6,675 nt of DNA from an uncultured Bacillaceae bacterium (lineage in GTDB: Bacteria; Bacillota; Bacilli; Caldalkalibacillales; Caldalkalibacillaceae): contig CALBTX010000110.1 of assembly GCA_937967685.1 (NCBI GenBank), forward strand, positions 1-6,675, written 5' to 3'. Position numbers and translations under genes: made by a program. Below the pieces are notes generated by a model. The model searched no databases. It saw only the letters and a list, made by a program, of their open reading frames with translations, and was not told the origin of the DNA. This document shows positions 5,325 through 6,675 of this stretch, piece by piece. Position 1 is the first letter of the stretch. Each line of letters begins with the position of its first letter.

Positions 5325-6675
5325 ATGTGGACAAAAACTTTTTTGCTTCTACTGCTCTTATTAGGCCTGGCTGCACCGGTGTCTGCTGCACCCCAAACCG
5401 TTGAATCGTTAGAGTTATCGGTGAACCTCGTTTGGGTGATGTTCGGGGCTGTTCTCGTATTTTTCATGCATGCTGGTTTTGCGCTGGTCGAGACAGGATT
5501 TTCCCGGGCGAAGAATGCTTTGCACATTTTGATGAAAAACTTTCTAACCATCAGTTTGGGCGCTCTGCTTTATTTTATCGTCGGTTTCGGGTTGATGTTT
5601 GGAGACACAATCGGTCATTTGTTCGGAAGCAGCGGTTTTTTAATGAACGGCCGCGCAGACATTGACTTCTTTGTCTTTCAAGCCATGTTTGCCGCAACCT
5701 GTGCGACCATTATCTCTGGAGCCGTCGCTGAAAGAATGAAGCTGAGCAGTTATTTCTTAATCATCGTAGCCATGACCGCTGTGATTTATCCTGTGGTGGG
5801 TCATTGGATTTGGGCCGATGGTTGGCTGGCCGAGATCGGCTTTACCGATTTTGCCGGTTCCACGGTGGTTCATTTGACCGGCGCCGTTGCTGCGTTGACG
5901 GTGGTCATCTTCTTAGGACCCCGTATCGGTAAATACACGGGTAAAAAAGCAAACGCCATTCCCGCCCATAACATCCCGATGGGGGCCTTAGGCGTATTTA
6001 TCTTGTGGCTGGGCTGGTTCGGTTTTAATGGCGGAAGTACGTTGGCCGCTGATCCTGGATTGGTGCCCAATGTGATGGCCACAACGTTGCTGTCAACATC
6101 AGCGGCATTTGTATCCTCAGCACTTTATACTCAATGGCGATTTAAGAAGATGGATCCAACCCTTTCCTTAAATGGCGTGTTAGGCGGTTTGGTGGGGATC
6201 ACTGCCGGCGCTGCTGAAATTTCGCTTGGCGGATCCATCATTGTCGGATTAGTTTCCGGTGTCATTTTGGTGGAAGGAGTACGTTTTCTGGAAACGAAAG
6301 CGAGAATTGATGACCCCGTTGGCGCCATTACAGTACACGGGATTTGCGGTATATGGGGAACGTTAGCGGTTGGTTTATTCTCCACAGCTAACGGACTCTT
6401 TTACGGAGGCGGTTTAACGCAACTGGGTGTTCAGGCGTTGGGGGTGATGGCCGTCATTGTTTGGACAATGGCCAGTGTTGGACTGTATACCGCAGTGCTG
6501 ACTTGGTTCTCTTCAATCCGTGTATCGAGGGAAGATGAAATGGCCGGTCTGGACTTTTCCGAACATGGGGCCAACGCATATGAACTGAGTGAAGCATTGC
6601 TTGCCAATCAAACGAATGACCTTAACACCGACGATCAATTCGGTTTTGGCTTAGCTGAACGCTTAAACCGAGCAG
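5325..6675 (+). CDS. amtB: Ammonium transporter, 3' end beyond window
   Basis: Frame 3 is open from ATG 5325 to the right edge (450 codons, no stop). Residues 1-22 look like a cleavable signal peptide (charged start, seven leucines, VSAA). About eleven membrane helices follow between residues 33 and 398. Hallmarks of the Amt/MEP/Rh ammonium channel are present: twin pore histidines H183 (STVVHLTGA) and H338 (TVHGICG), gate phenylalanines F122 and F234 (GWFGFN), recruitment residues W163 and S238, and D175 ahead of the first histidine. The cytoplasmic tail keeps the GLD..EHG..AY signature (408-419) that contacts PII. At least 31 more residues follow, unusual for a plain AmtB. GGGAGG (5311-5316) is the ribosome site. 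It lies 109 bp behind glnK, so PII and its target are probably co-expressed. Confidence 0.95.
   Translation, partial: MWTKTFLLLLLLLGLAAPVSAAPQTVESLELSVNLVWVMFGAVLVFFMHAGFALVETGFSRAKNALHILMKNFLTISLGALLYFIVGFGLMFGDTIGHLFGSSGFLMNGRADIDFFVFQAMFAATCATIISGAVAERMKLSSYFLIIVAMTAVIYPVVGHWIWADGWLAEIGFTDFAGSTVVHLTGAVAALTVVIFLGPRIGKYTGKKANAIPAHNIPMGALGVFILWLGWFGFNGGSTLAADPGLVPNVMATTLLSTSAAFVSSALYTQWRFKKMDPTLSLNGVLGGLVGITAGAAEISLGGSIIVGLVSGVILVEGVRFLETKARIDDPVGAITVHGICGIWGTLAVGLFSTANGLFYGGGLTQLGVQALGVMAVIVWTMASVGLYTAVLTWFSSIRVSREDEMAGLDFSEHGANAYELSEALLANQTNDLNTDDQFGFGLAERLNRA

Noticed and set aside
4955..5551. A 198-codon reverse-strand open frame across glnK and the start of amtB
   Set aside because: It is antisense to two well-supported genes and to the tandem repeats, with no recognisable domain; it is a shadow frame.

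Overview
This is a stretch of bacterial chromosome, about 45% GC by eye, with strong purine-rich ribosome binding sites and every recognisable gene on the + strand. The glutamine synthetase is the short Gram-positive GSI-alpha type, DapF has the Bacilli-type N-terminus, and a YdhG/Fra-like fragment is present. Together these point to Bacillota, class Bacilli, possibly a thermophilic or alkaliphilic relative of Bacillaceae. I cannot name a species. I see no insertion sequence, CRISPR array, rRNA or tRNA gene.

Left part (1-1003): the last 39 codons of a DUF1801/Fra-type iron-chaperone gene, then a complete AraC-family regulator, then a perfect 8-bp stem with a T-run that ends this unit.

Leader (about 1004-1330): a gene-free stretch that is not featureless. 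It holds a near-consensus GlnR/TnrA-type dyad at 1071-1087, two mutually exclusive hairpins at 1085-1122, an 11-bp direct repeat whose copies start 106 bp apart, and two strong hairpins at 1223-1288 just before the first gene of the next unit. I found no convincing sigma-A promoter pair and no complete match to a known riboswitch.

Main unit (1331-6675): five co-directional genes with gaps of 14, 46, 27 and 109 bp and no visible terminator between them. They are a DapL-type LL-diaminopimelate aminotransferase, diaminopimelate epimerase (dapF), glutamine synthetase (glnA), a PII signal protein (glnK/glnB type) and an ammonium transporter (amtB) that runs off the right edge. Amt brings in ammonium, GlnA fixes it onto glutamate, and PII reports nitrogen and energy state and gates Amt. 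DapL takes an amino group from glutamate to make LL-DAP, and DapF converts that to meso-DAP for cell wall and lysine. The layout joins nitrogen assimilation to the last steps before meso-DAP, and a nitrogen-regulator-like site sits upstream of the whole set. glnR, the usual Bacilli partner immediately upstream of glnA, is absent here.

Most worth a second look: the dap-gln-amt gene union with its putative GlnR/TnrA site; the structured dapL leader; a PII protein without the modifiable Tyr51 and with an altered B-loop; two adjacent tandem duplications that start inside the glnK stop region and make up part of the glnK-amtB spacer; and an Amt C-terminal tail that continues well past the usual end. 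None of these amounts to proof of a new system.
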